DNA of 64,000 nt from Christiangramia echinicola DSM 19838 (GTDB taxonomy: Bacteria > Bacteroidota > Bacteroidia > Flavobacteriales > Flavobacteriaceae). This document shows, piece by piece, positions 45,503 to 54,205 of the stretch. The notes beneath the pieces were generated by a model that saw only the letters and a program-made list of their open reading frames with translations, made no database searches and was not told the DNA's origin. Each line of letters starts with the position of its first letter. The stretch's first letter is position 1. The position numbers were made by a program, and so were the translations under genes. The stretch lies in NCBI RefSeq assembly GCF_000423065.1, contig NZ_AUHG01000010.1, positions 1-64,000 of the forward strand, read 5' to 3'.

Positions 45503-47944
45503 ATGTTTAGTGCAAAACGCTCCATCACCGTAAAGATCGTTACAGGATATGTAATCGTTGCAATACTTGCCGGTCTTGCGGTTTGGTATGTATACAATCA
45601 GGTAATCGCATATTCTGAAATTGCCCAATCTAACACCGAAAACAACCAGCAACTTATCCTGGTAAGTGAAATAAGCACCAACCTTAATGAATCTGAAAAT
45701 ACAAGTCGAAGATTAATACAATCTGGTGAGGAGAAAGAACTGAAACTATACAATTCCCAGATTGAAGGCATAAAATCCAAACTTCAAACGCTGGAGCAGT
45801 CTTATGAGAATATTTACCTTGAAAATGAAACTGATAGTATAAATAAACTTCTAGACAAAAAGACTGAAAACTTAAAGGAACTAGTTGCCTTAAGAGACTC
45901 AGACCGGAACACCAATTATTATTCTAAAGCGCTTAGGGAGCTACGAAATATAGATGCCTCCTTTAAAGATTATAGTTACGAAAACCGGTTCAGGAATTTA
46001 AAACCCTACCAGAAAGACGTTCTGGTAAAATGGCTGGAATATTCCAAAGAAGACAATGCAGAACGGATTACTACCGAGAGATTGGATTCTGTAGTAAAAT
46101 CTGTGAAGCGTGTACTTACAGATCTGGAATTTGCCAACAGGCAATTTCAGAATGAAGTGATTCAGAAGGAAAACGAATTACTTAATAATGACCTTATACT
46201 TAATCAACAGTTGCAAAGCCTATTATCTAGTTTAGAACTGAAGGAACGAGAAAATACTGTTGAAAGGGCCGAAGTTTTCCAGAATATGCTGGATAAAACT
46301 TCCAATATTATAATTTTAGGTGGATGTATCATTTTGCTTATTATCCTTTATTTCATTATTAATATCATTGGAGACGTAACCAGAAGTCAGCGCTACAGGG
46401 TACAGCTTGAAGAAGCAAAGGATTTTGCTGAATCTCTTCTAGCCAGCAGGGAACAATTCATGGCCGCTATTACTCATGACCTAAGAAGTCCGCTTACCAC
46501 AGTAATGGGTTATACAGACCTTATCCAGAAAACAGAACTCAACGAAAAGCAGAAACACTATTTAAACCAGATCAAAAAATCTTCAGAATTCATTCTAAGG
46601 CTGGTGAACGATCTCCTGGATCTTTCAAAACTGGAGGCGGGGAAAATGCTTATTGAAAATCTGTCTTTCAATCCAAAAAAACTTATTCACGATACTGTAA
46701 ACAATATCATACCGGCTGAAAAAAATAAGGATGTAGATATTGTTATTGAAATATCTGAAGATACAAATGTCCAGATACAGAGTGATCCATTCAGAATAAA
46801 ACAGATACTGGCGAATCTAATTTCGAATGCGTGGAAATTTACCGAAAAGGGAGAAATAGTGATCTCGGCTGCACTTAAGAATCAATCTGGTGAAAATCAT
46901 ATTCTGGAAATCAGGGTGAAAGATTCCGGAATAGGGATTTCAAAAGAAATGCAGGAGAATATATTTGAAGAGTTCTCCCAGGAAAACAGCAGTATTGAAA
47001 AACGTTTTGGTGGCTCCGGGCTTGGACTGGCAATTACCAAAAGACTTTCGCAGCTCTTAGATGGTGAAATTAAACTGGAAAGTGTTCAGGGAGAGGGAAG
47101 CGAATTTACCATTCTTATCCCTGTAGTTAAACTTTCTGAAACCCGCGAAGATTCTGAAAGAGAACAGGAAGATGAGATCACACTAGAAACCATAGACCAT
47201 GATGCTACAGGGTTGAAAGCTCTTATCATAGATGATGAGCCTGGACAGCTATCCCTAACTGTAGAAGTAGCAAAATCTATGGGATTTGAAATAGAAACAG
47301 CCGAGAATGGCAAAAGCGGACTTGAAAAGCTCACTACAGATAATTATGATATTGTGCTTACAGATATACAAATGCCTATTTTTGACGGGTTTAAACTTAT
47401 TGAATCTATACGTCGTAGTGAAGGTCTAAAAGATATACCAGTGATCGCATTGTCTGGCAGAACAGATATTGAAAAAGCAGTCTATACTAAAGCAGGTTTC
47501 AACAATAAGCTATTAAAACCGTACAAGCCAGAGGAATTAAAGCAGAACATCGCCGAGCTGCTTCATCTGGAATATGAAAAGAAAGAGGAATCAGTAGAAA
47601 TTGATAACGAGAGATTAAAATCTGATAATTACGATCTTACTGATATTTACGAGTTTTCTGGTAGAGATGAAGATGCCATGCAAACCATTATTCAGGCATT
47701 TATTGAGGGTGCAAATCAAAGTCTGAATGAACTAAAAGCAGCTTACGAGGTTCAAGATGAAGATAAACTAGGGAAATTAGCGCATCGAATGTTACCTATG
47801 CTTAGACAAATGAAAGCCAACGAAGTTGTTGTTATCTTAATGAAACTGGAATCCCGGGAAAAAGTAAGTCAACCTGAATTTGACCATTTTGTGGTCAAGA
47901 TCAACCGATTAATGGCCAGTCTCGATCCTAATATTACAGTTTAA
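45503..47944 (+). CDS. hybrid sensor histidine kinase with receiver and Hpt domains
   Basis: An 813-residue membrane kinase. Membrane segments lie at about residues 10-32 and 270-290, with a periplasmic helical sensing domain between (CHASE3-like, rich in heptads). The H box AAITHDLRSPLTTVMGY has His near 325, and the ATPase has N, G1 and G2 boxes (FSQENSSIEKRFGGSGLGL). A receiver domain follows with the phospho-Asp near 621 (VLTDIQMPIFDG). A C-terminal Hpt-like helix contains His near 761 (LGKLAHRMLPML). It can run an internal phosphorelay, probably to the convergent NtrC-type regulator whose 3' end overlaps by 11 bp. Confidence 0.93.
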   Translation: MFSAKRSITVKIVTGYVIVAILAGLAVWYVYNQVIAYSEIAQSNTENNQQLILVSEISTNLNESENTSRRLIQSGEEKELKLYNSQIEGIKSKLQTLEQSYENIYLENETDSINKLLDKKTENLKELVALRDSDRNTNYYSKALRELRNIDASFKDYSYENRFRNLKPYQKDVLVKWLEYSKEDNAERITTERLDSVVKSVKRVLTDLEFANRQFQNEVIQKENELLNNDLILNQQLQSLLSSLELKERENTVERAEVFQNMLDKTSNIIILGGCIILLIILYFIINIIGDVTRSQRYRVQLEEAKDFAESLLASREQFMAAITHDLRSPLTTVMGYTDLIQKTELNEKQKHYLNQIKKSSEFILRLVNDLLDLSKLEAGKMLIENLSFNPKKLIHDTVNNIIPAEKNKDVDIVIEISEDTNVQIQSDPFRIKQILANLISNAWKFTEKGEIVISAALKNQSGENHILEIRVKDSGIGISKEMQENIFEEFSQENSSIEKRFGGSGLGLAITKRLSQLLDGEIKLESVQGEGSEFTILIPVVKLSETREDSEREQEDEITLETIDHDATGLKALIIDDEPGQLSLTVEVAKSMGFEIETAENGKSGLEKLTTDNYDIVLTDIQMPIFDGFKLIESIRRSEGLKDIPVIALSGRTDIEKAVYTKAGFNNKLLKPYKPEELKQNIAELLHLEYEKKEESVEIDNERLKSDNYDLTDIYEFSGRDEDAMQTIIQAFIEGANQSLNELKAAYEVQDEDKLGKLAHRMLPMLRQMKANEVVVILMKLESREKVSQPEFDHFVVKINRLMASLDPNITV

Positions 47945-49286
47945 TCCCGTATTGTTTCAATTTGTTATAAAGAGTCTTCCGGTCTATCGAAAGCATTCTT
48001 GCTGCTTTACTTTTATTACCTCCAGTTTTTTCTAAAGCATCAAGGATCAATTGTTCCTCATTCTTATTTTTGAACAAACCGTAATCACTATCATTTGTTC
48101 GCGTAGAAGTAGCGATCTCATGTGGTAATACTTTAAGCGGAATAAGATCGTCTTTAGTTAGAAGCACTGCCCTTTTAACCATATTCTTAAGCTCTCTTAA
48201 ATTCCCCGGCCAGTTATAGTTCTTAAAGGCATGTATTGCTTCATCAGAAAAACCTACAATATTCTTTTCAAGATCGGCATTCGCTTCATCCAGGAACTGG
48301 TTAGCAAAAAGCATTAGATCTTCTTTTCTTTCTCTTAATGCCGGCACTTTAATTGAAAATTCATTCAATCTATGATAGAGATCCTCCCTGAATTCACCTT
48401 CTTTAACAGCTTCAGAAAGATCCTCGTTAGTAGCCGTGACCACGCGAATATCAACTTCTATTTCATTATTACTCCCTACCGGTTTTATACGCCTTTCCTG
48501 AAGTGCTCTTAATAATTGCACCTGTAGTTCATAAGTAAGATTTCCTATCTCATCCAGAAAAAGTGTACCACCGTTGGCAGCAGCAAAATGTCCTGTCTTA
48601 TCGTTAATAGCACCTGTAAAAGATCCTTTAAGGTGACCAAAGAATTCGCTGGAAGCGATCTCTTTAGGAATGGCACCACAATCTACAGCTATAAAAGGAG
48701 CCGCATGTCTTTTACTCTGCAGGTGTATACTTTTTGCAATTTGCTCTTTACCGGTTCCACTCTCGCCTGTTATAAGCACAGACATATTGGTTGGCGCCAC
48801 CAGCTCTACATAATCACTCAACCTTCGTGAAGGCTCACTTACTCCTTTCACAAGATCTTTATTTTCACTTAACGGTCCATTGCTTTTCCTGGCTGGCTTA
48901 GGTTTTTCTACAACCGGAGCAACCTCATTAGTATGCAGGGCATTTTCTATTGTTTGAAGAATGGACTCAGGCCTGAAAGGTTTGGCCACATAATCAAAAG
49001 CGCCTTCTTTCATTGCGTTTACGGCCATGCTTATTTCAGCATAGCTCGTCATTACAATTACCTGGGTAGAAGGATTTTCAGTCTTAACACTCTTAAGAAT
49101 TTCCAACCCATCATTATCTGGAAGTCTCACATCTGTAAGTACCAGATCAAATTTATCTGAAGATATTTTCTTGAAGGCTTCAGAAGCTGAATAAACCAGT
49201 GCTACCTTGTAATCCCTTTTTTCCAGAAAGGTTTTTAACATGGTTCCAAATGCAACATCGTCCTCAACGACCAAAACTTTAGACAT
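47934..49286 (-). CDS. sigma-54-dependent response regulator (NtrC family)
   Basis: A 450-residue regulator: receiver domain (DD at 9-10, phospho-Asp D52 in VLTDVRLP), AAA+ sigma-54 activator domain with Walker A GESGTGKE, the loop GSFTGA instead of the usual GAFTGA, and Walker B GTLFLDEIG, then a Fis-type helix-turn-helix (NKSKAARMLSIDRKTLYNKL). It would activate sigma-54 promoters when phosphorylated, most likely by the hybrid kinase encoded convergently. A -7-like TACCTTTG lies at 49316-49309 upstream. Target genes cannot be deduced. Confidence 0.94.
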   Translation of the reverse strand: MSKVLVVEDDVAFGTMLKTFLEKRDYKVALVYSASEAFKKISSDKFDLVLTDVRLPDNDGLEILKSVKTENPSTQVIVMTSYAEISMAVNAMKEGAFDYVAKPFRPESILQTIENALHTNEVAPVVEKPKPARKSNGPLSENKDLVKGVSEPSRRLSDYVELVAPTNMSVLITGESGTGKEQIAKSIHLQSKRHAAPFIAVDCGAIPKEIASSEFFGHLKGSFTGAINDKTGHFAAANGGTLFLDEIGNLTYELQVQLLRALQERRIKPVGSNNEIEVDIRVVTATNEDLSEAVKEGEFREDLYHRLNEFSIKVPALRERKEDLMLFANQFLDEANADLEKNIVGFSDEAIHAFKNYNWPGNLRELKNMVKRAVLLTKDDLIPLKVLPHEIATSTRTNDSDYGLFKNKNEEQLILDALEKTGGNKSKAARMLSIDRKTLYNKLKQYGIKL

Positions 49287-49352
49287 AGATCAAATTTAAA
49301 AAGCTTAACAAAGGTAATAATCTTTAAACCATTAGGTTTTAAAAGAAAGCAT

Positions 49353-49386
49353 AAAAAAAGAGAGGTTGTAGTACAACCCCTCTTTT
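49353..49386. terminator. bidirectional-type hairpin terminator
   Basis: Arms AAAAGAGAGGTTGT and ACAACCCCTCTTTT around AGT, with one mismatch and flanking A/T runs. It lies upstream of the sigma-54 regulator and downstream of the 113-residue exported protein. Confidence 0.65.
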
Positions 49387-49464
49387 CTGGCAATTTTTGA
49401 TTAAAAAAAACTGCCTTAACTAATTCCCATTTAACAGATCTTCCTCTTCAAACCTTATAAACAA

Positions 49465-49543
49465 GCAAAAAAGTGACTTTTATAGTGTTAGTTTTCTGGT
49501 CGTTAGTAATCAGAATAAATTCTGAAAACAGTCACTTTTTTGC
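49465..49543 (-). terminator. long-armed hairpin, terminator or structured RNA element
   Basis: Perfect 14-bp arms GCAAAAAAGTGACT (49465-49478) and AGTCACTTTTTTGC (49530-49543) enclose a 51-nt loop containing the small palindrome TCAGAATAAATTCTGA. It lies after the 113-residue gene and could be its terminator or part of a small RNA. Confidence 0.5.
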
Positions 49544-49626
49544 AAGTTTGCCGGGGTAGATTTATATTCTACTTGGCATTGTCATCAATCTGTTGCCCTG
49601 AAGTTGGTTTCTCCAGTATTGGGCAT

Positions 49627-49968
49627 TTACTTTTCAGTCTGGCCTTTATCTTCTTTTTCAAGCCATTTACCATCCTGGTCTATATAAACCTTTTTTGTTT
49701 CGCCTTTCACGTCTAGTTTAAGTTTATATACCTTTTTGTCATCTTTCGATTTCATCCAGGCTTCTGAAGCTACTGCTCCATTATAATCTGTGGCTAAAGC
49801 ATCTTTTACCGCCTGAGGAAGTTCAGCTACATCTACACTAGCAAATTCTTCCTGTGCAACTTCCATTTCAGTTTCTACTTCAATTTCTTCTTCAACTTGT
49901 GCCTGTATATTTTGTGTTCCAAAAAACATGGCACCAATTGTCATAATACTTAATGCAAACTTTTTCAT
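49627..49968 (-). CDS. small exported protein, PepSY/BLIP-like putative
   Basis: A 113-residue protein with a clear signal peptide ending at IQAQ (residue 24). An acidic stretch of Glu and Val follows, then a domain of about 75 residues (LPQAVKDALATDYNGA, KVYKLKLDVKGETKKVYIDQDGKW). The latter resembles PepSY-like/BLIP-fold repeats found in small periplasmic proteins of Bacteroidota. It is probably periplasmic; role unknown. Single gene. Confidence 0.75.
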   Translation of the reverse strand: MKKFALSIMTIGAMFFGTQNIQAQVEEEIEVETEMEVAQEEFASVDVAELPQAVKDALATDYNGAVASEAWMKSKDDKKVYKLKLDVKGETKKVYIDQDGKWLEKEDKGQTEK

Positions 49969-50467
49969 AATATGTGGTTTTATTGATCCTGGTTATTTGA
50001 TCATTCTGTTATGTTAATAGATATAGAATAATTGTGCCATTTTAATACATTTTCTCTAAATGCCAGATAAACAGAAGGATATTTAAATTTTAGTTGAATT
50101 TTTTACAAAATTTTATGTAGAAAAGTAGAGATTCCTCAACCACAACTGTGGAAATTAAGCATCAGTTTTATATAGTTTTCTTAGTACGAATTGTTATAAA
50201 ATAGAAAAGGCTCCGAGTGGAGCCTTTTCAATCCGAAAATCTAAATTATAAAACAGAATAAATTAGTTAGTTTTTAATTTATTCTATTCCCAATACTAAC
50301 CTACTTACTACATTGTAAAAACTATACCAATAAGTGAAAAAACCTATTCGACCCCGTTAAATACAGGAGAACAGCTATTTATATTTTCAGGGCTTAATTT
50401 TTAAAAGTACAATTCCCCAAAAAATTTGTAGAAAACGTTTCACAATTGAGTAAGAATTCCCCAATTT
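49969..50467. other. intergenic region with the arfB-operon terminator
   Basis: About 500 bp without a gene. The terminator at 50205-50228 is the only clear element; the rest is AT-rich. The promoter of the 113-residue gene should lie here, but I could not identify it. Confidence 0.45.
50205..50228. terminator. perfect hairpin terminator downstream of arfB
   Basis: AAAAGGCTCC-GAGT-GGAGCCTTTT is a perfect 10-bp inverted repeat with A and T runs on both sides, so it can act in both directions. It is the likely end of the thiamine-binding/PnuC/arfB operon. Confidence 0.75.
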
Positions 50468-50869
50468 TTACTTCAGTGGATCTTTTCTATTTGCCTTGAT
50501 CTCAGACTTTTTCTTTTTAGCTTTTAAACGTTTAATTTTCGAAGCTTTAGTTGGCCTGGTCTTTTTTCTAGGTTTTGGTTTTTTCAAGGACTCTTTTAGC
50601 TCGAAAAGGAAATTCTGAGTTACGATCTCTTTATTTGTATGCTGACTTCTCGAGTCTTCGCTACTCATCTTTAGAAAGCCCTCCTTATTAATTCTCCCGG
50701 CCAGTTTCTTTTGAACTCGCAGCTTCTCTTTCTCAGACAAAGCCTCAGAATTTTCAACATCAAAGCTAAGTTCTACCTTGGTAGCAGTTTTATTTGCATG
50801 CTGACCGCCCGGTCCTGAGCTTCTTACAGCTTTATAATCCAGTTCTGTAAGAATGAGTTCATCATTCAT
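50468..50869 (-). CDS. arfB: peptidyl-tRNA hydrolase ArfB (alternative ribosome rescue)
   Basis: A 133-residue class I release-factor-like protein. The catalytic GGQ is in SSGPGGQHANKTATKVEL. A long basic C-terminal tail (KKPKPRKKTRPTKASKIKR) fits the part that enters the empty mRNA channel of stalled ribosomes. It frees peptides when no stop codon is present. It is the last gene of a tightly overlapping operon with transport and kinase genes, 1 bp after DUF4301. Confidence 0.93.
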   Translation of the reverse strand: MNDELILTELDYKAVRSSGPGGQHANKTATKVELSFDVENSEALSEKEKLRVQKKLAGRINKEGFLKMSSEDSRSQHTNKEIVTQNFLFELKESLKKPKPRKKTRPTKASKIKRLKAKKKKSEIKANRKDPLK

Positions 50870-50870
50870 A

Positions 50871-52409
50871 TTAACGCGGCTGGTGAGATTCTTTAAGCAA
50901 ATCTGAAACTGTCTTCACAGGATTAAAGGTTTCTACTGGCACTTCTACAAAGATTGTATTCCACTTCGCCATTCCTCCATTCCATAACCCCGGACGTTCC
51001 AATGCTTTTAAAGGTTTCCCATCTTTGGTTTTATCAGCAATAAAACTCATCTCTTCATCAACATATTCATGAAGATCGAAAGCTTCGCCTTTATGGTCTT
51101 TTAAACTACACACAATATCCACAGGATTAAAGTGAGTAGCTTCCCGGGCTGTTTTTGCCTGTTCAGGATTATCATTATCTATCTGCGCTCCTTCGATGAT
51201 TTGAAGAGATATCTCTCCATTCTTATCTTTTACCAGGAATGGACCACCTCCGGGCTCACCTTCATTCTTAACCATGCCGCATACTCTTAGAGGGCGATGT
51301 AGTTTTTCCTTCAGATATTCTACAAAAAGATCCTCATTAGAGGAGCCTTTAATAAAAAGTTCATCATTCAAGAATGCCTGAATTTCATTTAATTTTTCTG
51401 AAGACACATTCCCTTTTTCCAGGATCTCCAGATAATTGAAAACTTTCTTCTGAACCTGGAACAGTTTACCTCCCAGCATTTTTTTATGATCCACAACATT
51501 CTGAAGCGCATCTTCAGTCACTACATTATCGATGTTCTTTACAAAAACAATTTCTTCGTCAAGCTGGTTCATGTTTTCGATAAGTGCCCCATGACCACCA
51601 GGCCTGAAGAAAAGATCATCTTCTTCAGTTCTAAATGGTTCATAATCGTTGTTTACAGCAATAGTATCTGTCTTAGGATCCTGATAGGAGTATTCTATCT
51701 CGAATTTTACTCCGGTCTTCTCTTCTACCCGCTCCTGAATTTCTTTCCATTCACCCTGGAATTTTTCTTTATCTCCTTCAGCGACCGTAAAGTGAAGTTT
51801 CGCAACTCCATTTACCTCCAGATATTTTGCGGCTTCAAGTAAATGTTCTTCGAAAGCCGTCGCGATATGAGTTCCGTATTTATGAAAAGGCACCAATCCC
51901 TTAGGCAAATTGCTTAAAAACAATCCATCTGATTTCAGAATAGTTTTTACCAGTAATTTATACTGGGCATCATGAGAAAAGTCATCATAACCAGAATGAT
52001 TTTTCCTGGTCTTTTTAAGAGCGTGCTCATAAAACGGCAGTTTTTCAATATGATTAAAAAAATGCCTTAGATCTTTGTCGCCGGTCCCATCTATATATTC
52101 CCGTAATTCATGCCTTTCTGGATCAAATTCATCAGCGAAATTGTGCAGTGATTTAAACATTCTTGATGCAGCTCCAGACGCCGGAACAAATTTTAAAATC
52201 TCATGTTTGTCCTTTTCGGTATCGTAAAATTCGATTAGCTCATGTTTTTCAGCAGACTCAATCTTGCTAATTCCGTTCCCTGTTGTTGCTGCCTCGGTGA
52301 TGTCGACTTTTATATTTCCGCGTTTGAAAATTTCTATCTGCTCTTCAACTTCCTTAGAGGTTATACCTTTTTCTTCTATTTGTAAAATATCTTTTTCACT
52401 AAAATTCAC
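50871..52409 (-). CDS. DUF4301 protein, candidate nucleotidyltransferase
   Basis: A 512-residue DUF4301 protein, a family found mainly in Bacteroidota. Its N-terminal part has PASGAASRMFKSL, which could correspond to the glycine-rich nucleotide loop of NTP transferases. The middle has RPGGHGALIENMNQ followed by VFVKNIDNVV, close in order and content to the PPGHGD and NIDN motifs of UDP-sugar pyrophosphorylases. A late segment is GEPGGGPFLV. These matches suggest, without proof, a nucleotidyltransferase fold. It overlaps the NadR-like gene by 11 bp. Confidence 0.8.
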   Translation of the reverse strand: MNFSEKDILQIEEKGITSKEVEEQIEIFKRGNIKVDITEAATTGNGISKIESAEKHELIEFYDTEKDKHEILKFVPASGAASRMFKSLHNFADEFDPERHELREYIDGTGDKDLRHFFNHIEKLPFYEHALKKTRKNHSGYDDFSHDAQYKLLVKTILKSDGLFLSNLPKGLVPFHKYGTHIATAFEEHLLEAAKYLEVNGVAKLHFTVAEGDKEKFQGEWKEIQERVEEKTGVKFEIEYSYQDPKTDTIAVNNDYEPFRTEEDDLFFRPGGHGALIENMNQLDEEIVFVKNIDNVVTEDALQNVVDHKKMLGGKLFQVQKKVFNYLEILEKGNVSSEKLNEIQAFLNDELFIKGSSNEDLFVEYLKEKLHRPLRVCGMVKNEGEPGGGPFLVKDKNGEISLQIIEGAQIDNDNPEQAKTAREATHFNPVDIVCSLKDHKGEAFDLHEYVDEEMSFIADKTKDGKPLKALERPGLWNGGMAKWNTIFVEVPVETFNPVKTVSDLLKESHQPR

Positions 52410-52977
52410 GGTTCTTCTCTTTTATTAATTGGTCAATTTTTTTCACTGCGTTATTAAAACGCACTTCCCTGTCTCCTTTTAAAATAAAATAAGGTTTTTG
52501 ATGTAGCTCCAGTGCTTTTTGAAATCTCTGGAACATCTCTTCACGGTCGCGAGGTTTGTCCCTTAAATCGTCTGGAGTCCAGGGAACATCAATATACGTT
52601 AAAAAGTAGAGATGATAGTGGTTGTTTAACGCATGTTTAAGAAGTTGCGGGTCGCAATAGCCATCATAATAAGCTTCAGAATAAACCTTTAATTCGAGCA
52701 GATTAGTGTCACAGATCAAAAGTTCTTCTGCCTCTTCTGAAAGTCGGTTTTCTGCTTCCATTTGTCCTTCGGCGATAGGTATGATATCCTTAGGTTCACA
52801 AATACGTTTTTCAGAATTCCATACCTCCTGAAGGTATTCCCGCATATATTCCTTAACCATTGGTTCCTGATAGTGCCTGGCAAGATCTTCAGAAAGTGTG
52901 GTCTTTCCGGTAGATTCAGGTCCAAAAAGGACGATTTTTATGCAGGACGCAGGTCGTTGCGCAAGTTTTTCTTCCAT
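52399..52977 (-). CDS. NadR-like P-loop kinase (nicotinamide riboside or thiamin kinase candidate)
   Basis: A 192-residue P-loop kinase of the AAA_28/NadR C-terminal type. The Walker A is FGPESTGKTTLSEDLA; VKEYMREYL, CDTNLLELKVYSE and DVPWTPDDLRDKPRDRE follow. In NadR this domain phosphorylates nicotinamide riboside. Here it lies behind a PnuC-type transporter and a thiamine-binding protein, so it may trap either nicotinamide riboside or thiamin. It overlaps pnuC by 40 bp. Substrate is not decided by the sequence. Confidence 0.85.
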   Translation of the reverse strand: MEEKLAQRPASCIKIVLFGPESTGKTTLSEDLARHYQEPMVKEYMREYLQEVWNSEKRICEPKDIIPIAEGQMEAENRLSEEAEELLICDTNLLELKVYSEAYYDGYCDPQLLKHALNNHYHLYFLTYIDVPWTPDDLRDKPRDREEMFQRFQKALELHQKPYFILKGDREVRFNNAVKKIDQLIKEKNREF

Positions 52978-53570
52978 GCTTTATATCCGTAAATAGCAAT
53001 GATGGTAAACACCAGATATTGCAGACTGGTAAAGGTAAGTCCTTTGTAAAAATATAGCGGAACTGAGATAATATCACCAATGATCCAGTAGATCCAGTTT
53101 TCGATCTTTCTTTTCGCCATTAACCACATCCCCACAAAGAAGATCGCGGTAGTAATTGTATCTACATATGCCGTCCAGTTATTCCATTTATCGAACCACT
53201 CATAAACTGCAAAGACAAATAATAAAGTTCCTATAAATATAAAAACAGACTGTATTTGTTCCCTCTTCGTAGTTGAAGTAATGGGTGTATAATGTTCCGA
53301 ATCAACTTTTCTGGTCCAGATATACCAGCCATAGATGCTCATCGAGAAATAATAGGCATTTATCATCATGTCCCCTAACAGTTGCCATTGCCAAAGCAGA
53401 TAGACAAAGATCATCGTACTCACGATCCCTGTTGGGTAAACCAGGATATTATTTTGTTTGGAATACCATACCGATAAGAATCCGAAGATCACCGCAATGA
53501 TCTCGAGAATTATAAAAAGCGTTGGGTAATCTGAATACTGCTGAAAGAAAAAATCAAAAATCGGCTGCAT
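52938..53570 (-). CDS. pnuC: PnuC-family vitamin transporter
   Basis: A 210-residue membrane protein with seven or eight membrane segments. Typical PnuC features are the WYSKQNNILVYPTGIVSTMIF region, YGWYIWTRK and NWIYWIIGDIISVPLYFYKG. PnuC proteins carry nicotinamide riboside; relatives (PnuT) carry thiamin and RibM riboflavin, by facilitated diffusion driven by a kinase. The downstream NadR-like kinase would provide that trapping. The upstream thiamine-binding-protein gene overlaps by 17 bp, which leans toward thiamin. No TPP riboswitch precedes this operon. Confidence 0.9.
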   Translation of the reverse strand: MQPIFDFFFQQYSDYPTLFIILEIIAVIFGFLSVWYSKQNNILVYPTGIVSTMIFVYLLWQWQLLGDMMINAYYFSMSIYGWYIWTRKVDSEHYTPITSTTKREQIQSVFIFIGTLLFVFAVYEWFDKWNNWTAYVDTITTAIFFVGMWLMAKRKIENWIYWIIGDIISVPLYFYKGLTFTSLQYLVFTIIAIYGYKAWKKNLRNDLRPA

Positions 53571-53814
53571 ACTCGCTACGGTCAGATTTTACGATCTTCA
53601 CATACATGAGGCCGCGGTCTATGGCTTCAAATGCATTTTTGATCTCTCTATTTAATAATCCCATCACCTCATCATAATCTCCATAAACCTGGGTGCTCAA
53701 CGGATTTTCTTTAACCGTAAGACCAGATTCACGCATCTTTTTAATGAAGTTAATAATAGCTGGTTCGTAATTATCCTGAATAGGGGTTAGTGTAAGTTCA
53801 ACTGAAATATTCAT
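53554..53814 (-). CDS. thiamine-binding protein family (MTH1187/YkoF-like)
   Basis: An 86-residue small protein of the Thiamine_BP family (MNISVELTLTPIQDNYEPAI, STQVYGDYDEVMGLLN). Family members bind thiamin or a related ligand in the cytoplasm and are thought to act in sensing or uptake. First gene of the overlapping operon. A -7-like box TAACTTTG lies at 53840-53833, 19 bp before the start codon, with no clear -33 element. Confidence 0.85.
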   Translation of the reverse strand: MNISVELTLTPIQDNYEPAIINFIKKMRESGLTVKENPLSTQVYGDYDEVMGLLNREIKNAFEAIDRGLMYVKIVKSDRSEYAADF

Positions 53815-53926
53815 AGTATTCTGTTTTCATCCCAAAGTTAGCCAAAACTGAATGGAAATCTGGTAATTGATAATGGACAATTAAAAACTGACTATAAAGG
53901 TGAAGAAACTTCCTATTAATTAAAAA

Positions 53927-54200
53927 GTCATTTCGAAGAAGCGAAGCACCTGAGAAATCTATTTTATATCGTTTCGAACAAAATGAATTGGTCTCAACTA
54001 CCCGAGATTTCTCTCTTTGGTCGAATTAACAAAAAAAGAAAATCCCGTTATGAAGTATCCCTAGAATACGCTCATGAAGACAAGTTCTTAACCGGCATGC
54101 TGAAATTGGTTTAGAATCTCAATAGACCCTGAATCGAGTTCAGGGTGACGAAGAATTATAATAAGATTGTTCAACTTGTTACACTGAGCCTGTCGAAATA
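53927..54200. repeat. composite REP-like module, copy 1
   Basis: Order: a CATTTCGAAGAAGCGAAGC / AGAAATCT element, its inverted partner AGATTTCTC...TTTGGTCGAA, then a CCCTGAATCGAGTTCAGGG palindrome, a short spacer (ATAATAAGATTGTT), and TTACACTGAGCCTGTCGAA. The same order recurs in copies 2 and 3 on the far side of the VOC gene. Confidence 0.8.
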
Positions 54201-54205
54201 CCTTT

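Noticed and set aside
45355-45597. 80-codon minus-strand ORF over the riboswitch
   Set aside because: It covers the TPP aptamer, its promoter and the antisense of the hybrid kinase start; no coding signal.
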